A stretch of DNA of 64,000 bases from Sphagnum magellanicum. Lineage: Eukaryota > Streptophyta > Sphagnopsida > Sphagnales > Sphagnaceae. Of this stretch, positions 58,920 through 64,000 are shown piece by piece. The translations under genes were made by a program, and so were the position numbers. How positions within the stretch are numbered: position 1 is the first letter of the stretch; every line of letters begins with the position of its first letter. The notes under the pieces are model-generated. The model was not told where the DNA came from, did no database searches, and saw nothing but the letters and a program-made list of their open reading frames with translations. Location of the stretch: the NCBI GenBank assembly GCA_021904315.1, contig CM038925.1, positions 4,342,501-4,406,500 of the forward strand. The letters are read 5' to 3'.

Positions 58920-61900
58920 TCACATTTAACTTGCCTGCAGAGATGGAAGAAATCCCTTGCAACAGTTTGCAGCTTCTGGAGGTTCATTCTAGATAGTAAC
59001 CTTCATACCACCGTAGTTTATCTAATGTGGCAAGGGTAGTAAATGCAGGGGCAAGTTTGTAACCCTTCCTTGATGGAGTAGTTCTTTTCAAGATGTATAG
59101 CTATGGCCCAACAGTCACTGATATGTCATTGCAAGGTTTGTTTCAATTTATTACCATTGATATGGGTTTGTTTTCTGCTTCAGTAGCTTTTATTTACATT
59201 TTGAATTGGAAGTTGGGTACATTCACTAGATTTATGGTCCTTTGGGAGCATGTTGGGGGCAGTATGGGGCAGGGCAGCCCATCTGATTAGTTACAATTCT
59301 CCTTTGGGTGGTTTGGAAGGAGTTGAACAGGAATTATTTTGGGAGGGGTTCAAGCATCCCTCTAGCTTACTTGGGTAAATCGGAGGTTCGGGCAATGTGG
59401 TCATAGCATAACTTAAGGTTCCACCCACATTCATGGAAGAAAAACCCTACTAATGAGCAGGCACTGCAGGCATGTAGAAAAGGTTCAATGGACTGGTTCT
59501 TCATTGCAGTTTTATGTATGAGAATTCCTCGGCAATGTATGGCTTACATGGACTGTTAGTGGATGGATGAATCTATTGAATTCATGAATGGTTTTAAAAC
59601 TACAATGGATCTCCAGCTAGATCCAAAACAGCAGTGGGTTGCCTTCAAATAAGAATCTGCAAAACATGCTCTGCAATTTGGTGCCATCTGAAGTATCCAG
59701 GCCAGGTGAATTGAGAACACTGATGCACAAACATGAATAGCCTGTTTATTGATTGGAACCTGGCTAATATGACAAAAGTAGTATTGACTTTCTTATGGGA
59801 ACAAACTTATCACTGGAAATTGTGTGCTACGAGTTCGGCACCTGACACTTTTATATAGAAATATAGACATAAAAATAATGCTCATGTTTCATTCTTTTTG
59901 TGTTTTGGATACCAAAGATGAGACTTCAGACTCTTGGGAACAAACCCTCCAAGCATGAAAAAGTTGAAAATTTGTTCACGCTAATAGAAATATCCACATC
60001 ACATGTTGTCCTTTGGATACCAAAGATGAGTCTCAAGACTCTTCACAAATAAACCCCCCAAACACAAAAAATGTGGAACAAGGGTTCACGAAGAACTGGG
60101 TCCTACTAATAAATAATGGAAAAAAATAATAATTTCTGTAATAAATACTGGACAAAGTCCACAAAGGTTTGAAATGATTTTAAATGTGAAAATTTTTAAA
60201 TTGACACATCTGAACCATTTACTGCCATTGAAACTTGCATATGCATGCAATCCCTAAGCTCCACCATTCTCAAATTTTGCAGTCAAAGTTTCTGATGTGA
60301 TAATATGAAGAAAATTATAAGATGGCCTATTGAGATAATTCTGGTTAAACATGTGATACTCTAGCATTAAATTGAAGGATGGAATTTAACTTCAATCTTT
60401 TATGAACTCACCCATCCAGTTGCAATTGATTAAACAAAAAAGCCATATCAAATTACATAAGACTTTGCTGTATTCTTGACCTTATATTACCTTCCAATGA
60501 CATTAGTGGGAATGGATGTTCAAAAAGACACTCATTTACAAAAATACCCAAGATTTAAAGAAGTTCAAGCAGCTCAATCAGCAGCAGTAAAATGATCTGT
60601 GCACTGCATTTTAGATGAAGTACAACCTTCAAATAGGATGAAAATGGGTTTGGATATGTACATACACAAGCAATACAGTGATCTTCACAAGGCCCAGTAA
60701 AAAAAATTGATTGCTTCTGGTTGGCCCAGGAAGTAGGATTTAAATAGTCACTTACCTTATTCAAGCTTCTGAATATAGATTTTGCTACCACATTTCAGAT
60801 GCAAAATCTACACAAATGTGTTAGAATGTACTCAATACAAAGACAACCATTATCACAGAAGTTAACAAGGAAACATATAAGGTGATTCCAGATTCCAATA
60901 GCCCAATATGGGTAAAACTGGTTCAAACCCTTTCATTGAACATCAAGGTGATGAACATGAATTTTTGCTATTACACATCCTTGGAAATTTACTGGACACC
61001 ATAAGCTAGTAGCCAATTGTAAATGCCATGAACTTCAGAATGGACTTTTCAAAAGGGTTTATAGTACCACATGATAAGCAAAAGGAACTTGGGTTCATCC
61101 TTGCATACTTGCCAACAGAGATAGAGCTTTTGGAACAGGAATGTACTTTCCAAAAATGTTTATTGTGCCCATTGTGATACAAATTGACTGCTTAAAAACT
61201 GACTAACCAAATGTGAGGAACAAGTTAGCTAACAGGACATAGGGCTTAGGGTTTAGGTCAAATCAAGTAGATATACTAGAAGCTTTTGCTACCTTGAAGC
61301 TATGGAGAGATACTTCAGGAACCTGATCTCATCCTTATTCAAGCAAATATATATTGGAAGTGCTGACCTCTGAACCAACAATGCACCAACAGAGAACTCA
61401 AACAATGGGCACTCAAGCATATGGTCAAAAACTTTTTCCTCTACAACTTTCATTCTAGCTTTTCATTCCTGTAGTTCAATCTTTGTACAAAGCATGAGAA
61501 TTTGAAGAACTGCAATACAAGGGGAGAAAATAGTGGGAAAGTGGAAGAAAATTTACAAGGTGACCAATTCTTATCCCAACAGAAAGAAATGTAAGTGCTA
61601 CCATATTCCCTTACCCTGATTAACACTAAAAGATGGTTCAAACAATTTCGATTATTTAAATCGATGATTGGGAATGTTTCCGAAAATTGCAAGCCCAGAT
61701 GAAAAGAAGAGAGCAATTTCTTTTTGCATGGGAGGTATACAGGGAAAAAGAGGTGCAGAGTCTGTGGGCTCTTGTGAGCTTATGGACATAAACAGAAAGA
61801 AACAAAAATGAATTGAATTCAAGTCTTGGGAGCACAGCAAAGAAAATGGAGAAAAAAAGAAAAGAGAAAAAACTTTACTGAGCTCATTGAATACTTACTA

Positions 61901-62084
61901 AAGGAGCACCTATGCAATGGAAGAAAGAAAGAAACTTTTAAAGGAACTTACATCAGATGATGAAAAGACAACAGAAGAGCAAAAGGAAGGTGAAGTTTTA
62001 GAACCTCTATGAGCTTGTCATCAGATAGAGGGAGGGCCTAAAGCTCTAACAGTAACTGAAGTCTATAGAAGAACCAGATCAGAC
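58920..62084. other. intergenic region between convergent CWC25 and PEX3
   Basis: No coding sequence is supported. The left few hundred bases are probably CWC25 3' UTR; the right end is PEX3 3' UTR. Two similar segments at about 59907-59990 and 60013-60100 share GATACCAAAGATGAG, CAGACTCTT/AAGACTCTT, AAACCC and GTTCACG words and are an old duplication. A telomere-like GCTTAGGGTTTAGG lies near 61244. Confidence 0.55.
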
Positions 62085-63685
62085 TCAAGATTCTGCCTCC
62101 TCACTTGAGTTTGTATAGATCAGAGCACAGAAAGAGTGCACCTGTGGCAAATCAGCAAGGATCCGTATGAAACGGTTTTCATCAGGATGCTCCAAGAGTG
62201 TGGATCCTACTCCTGCCACTGGTGGTAACAGCTTGGCAAGAGGAATCCCATGATCTGGAGCTCCTCTGTATACAGTGTAAAGCTCTTCCATGACTCCATC
62301 CAGCATTGCATCCAAGCACACAGCCAACACCTCATGGAACTCATTGCTGCAACCCCAAAGCCCTCTTCAGAATTAACATAAATTGATATCTTCACTTTCC
62401 AGCTAGAAGAGTTTCAATGTCTGGGAAAAAGCATGGAAGTGCTTCCAGTTGTAAAATTGATGTGTTCACAGAAGTCCTGTCCAATGTACTGGATTGTGAA
62501 CAGTGGAAGTATAAAATTACAGGAAGAACACAATCAGTAGAACAGACCAATTCCTCCTACCTGAGGGAATGGAAATCCATGAAACTACCACCAGTATGTA
62601 AGACCCATTTCTTGAGTATGATACAGACAACTTGCCTCGCAAGAACTGCTCGACTTTCAAGCACAAGCTGCTCAAGCTTTTCTTCATCCTCAATTGATGG
62701 AGCAGGACCTGAAGATTGTGATGCATCCACAGCTGAGGAGGCAGTTGCCAAGTTATTGTCATCCAATCTTTTGCTGGGTGGAAGAACATACTGGGCCCAA
62801 CCTGCTTGAATGCTACCAAGGCTTGCTCGTATTCTCATGAAAACATCTCGAAGATCATCAATTGTATATGGTTCCTTCAGAGGCTTGCTGCACAAGTCAA
62901 CCACAAGCACAAGAAATTTGATGCAAAAAAGTGTCAGTGAATTTCCACCTATACTGTACATGATAGATGCACAACACCATTCTTACAATCTCATCCAGAC
63001 AGCTCTTATCGGTTTAAAATCTTGGGGTCCTAGATTTTCCTTTCCTGTGTCCATTGAACTTCCACATTCATCTTTGGAGCAAATTTCTTGATCTAGCACA
63101 CCTGCCCATTCCTCAGGAGGGTGATTATTACCCAGAATCTCTATTGCTTCAGATAGACCCAAGTTAGAGAGATCCAAGTGAGATGGTCAGGTACCCTTTT
63201 AGGACATTATCAACCGCCTTCTGTGTATCAGCAATCAGGAAATCTAAACCCTTGTGAGGCAAATAGTCGGCAAACGCGATGAACTTGTGTTGGCAGGTCA
63301 TTGAGAGTGGCACATGCACCTCCTGCTAAAAAACCGAGAGGAAGAAACTGGTAACTAAATGGACTCTTCAGTTAGGAACAGCCCAAAAAGTAGAATGTTT
63401 CCAAAGACAATACCACCCAAAAAATAAAATAAAAAATCCTATAATGGAACAGATAAATGAAAGCCAAGAAGGAACAACTAAATCACAACACCATTGAAAG
63501 TAGGAGAAAGCCAAACAACTAAAATTGGAAGTACAATGATAGTCCTAGAAGGAGACTCACACTCAATTTTGACAAATCCCAGGCAGTGTCAATGTACACA
63601 TGCCTTCCCAGAATGTTGAGCTGAATGCGAATGAAGATATCAAGAAGACTCACAGCCCACATTGCACAAACAGTGCGTGTGAAAC
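62085..63685 (-). CDS. PEX3: Peroxisomal biogenesis factor 3, C-terminal half (partial)
   Basis: Four exons are visible in transcript order: 63685-63561, 63325-63195, 62887-62636 and 62346-62085 (about 256 codons); upstream exons lie right of the window. PEX3 is the membrane receptor that, with PEX19, inserts peroxisomal membrane proteins. The product reads FTRTVCAMWAVSLLDIFIRI, then QLNILGRHVYIDTAWDLSKL (the conserved NILGRHxYxDTA block), then QEVHVPLSMTCQHKFIAFAD, VDNVLKGKPLKEPYTIDDLR, VLASNEFHEVLAVCLDAM and LAKLLPPVAGVG, ending NRFIRILADLPQVHSFCALI and a short Glu/Ser tail. These align in order with the Arabidopsis PEX3 C-terminal half as I recall it. The junction 62636/62346 uses a GC-AG intron (AG|GCAAGT). 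The acceptor of the second exon may be three bases further in (63322). Confidence 0.9.
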
Positions 63686-64000
63686 CTGGCCAACTCAAGC
63701 AGAAACAGTAGATCTGTTGAGAACAAGCAATTGCACTCAGAAGTTTTCCATTTCATCCTCACCTTCTAGATGAATTCAACATAAAGAAAAATATTACTCC
63801 AATATCTAGACCAAGAAAACAGGGGAAAATAATGCAAGGGTAAGCTTTCATGGAACATCCATCTAACTGCATCCTTTGGTACATGGTCACCTGACATCTG
63901 ACACCTTTTTGACCTAAATTCATGAGGAATAAACAATAAAACCATCAAATCTCAAACTTCTTTCAGAAAGATTTCCGGAATGTTAAGGAAGGTTCAACAG
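63686..64000 (-). other. PEX3 intron sequence at the window edge
   Basis: This lies upstream of the first visible PEX3 exon in transcript order. I see no segment that reads as the preceding family region, so it is taken as intron. Confidence 0.5.

Noticed and set aside
62983-63177. 64-codon minus-strand open frame within a PEX3 intron that looks protein-like (LSNLGLSEAIEILG, NNHPPEEWAGVLDQE)
   Set aside because: Joining VLKG (ending 63195) directly to KPLKEPYTIDDLR (from 62887) is in phase and matches family continuity, so this lies within the intron. Transcript data could still reveal an alternative exon.
1-64000. CRISPR arrays, bacterial operons, integrases or riboswitches
   Set aside because: The sequence is eukaryotic nuclear in character; tandem arrays here have no unique spacers and no cas-like genes are present.

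Overview
The window reads as nuclear DNA of a land plant or close streptophyte relative. It holds intron-rich genes with plant-type products separated by long AT-rich stretches full of simple repeats, scattered Arabidopsis-type telomere heptamers (TTTAGGG/CCCTAAA) and decayed transposons. Gene density is about one per 10 kb. I cannot name the species. Many genes have introns of 0.1-1.8 kb, and tracts of (TACC/GGTA)n are unusually common; I lean weakly towards a non-flowering plant. All gene models below were assembled by eye from GT-AG junctions, reading phase and remembered family conservation.

Layout: (1) 1-367, + strand, last exons of a UDP-glucuronic acid decarboxylase (UXS) gene. (2) 368-12 kb, non-genic, holding a degenerate tandem repeat (4.63-5.12 kb) and a heavily mutated reverse-transcriptase element (about 7.85-10.7 kb). 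(3) 12049-18134, - strand, a complete nine-exon SAWADEE homeodomain (SHH1/SHH2-type) gene of 412 codons. (4) 23769-28815, + strand, a ten-exon A1 aspartic protease with signal peptide and a hydrophobic, GPI-anchor-like C-terminus; one splice donor looks broken. (5) 28.8-41.5 kb, very AT-rich non-genic DNA with a 44-48 bp minisatellite and a dispersed repeat family in three copies. (6) 42771-45580, + strand, a complete VAP27-type ER membrane tether (250 aa). (7) 45.6-55.2 kb, non-genic, containing a PIF/Harbinger-like transposon (SANT/Myb-like ORF plus DDE transposase, both broken), apparently split by a 1.54-kb Helitron-like insertion. (8) 55890-58919, + strand, a complete four-exon CWC25 splicing factor (526 aa). 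(9) 62085-63685, - strand, the 3' half of a PEX3 peroxisomal biogenesis gene, continuing beyond the right edge.

The genes are unrelated housekeeping or regulatory loci and do not form a pathway cluster. One contextual point is notable: a chromatin reader of the RNA-directed DNA methylation/SWI-type family (SHH) lies in a neighbourhood rich in transposon remains. I found no convincing new biological system. The best leads are the Helitron-in-Harbinger nest, the recognisable but decayed reverse transcriptase, the dispersed (TACC)-rich repeat family, and two unusual splice donors.
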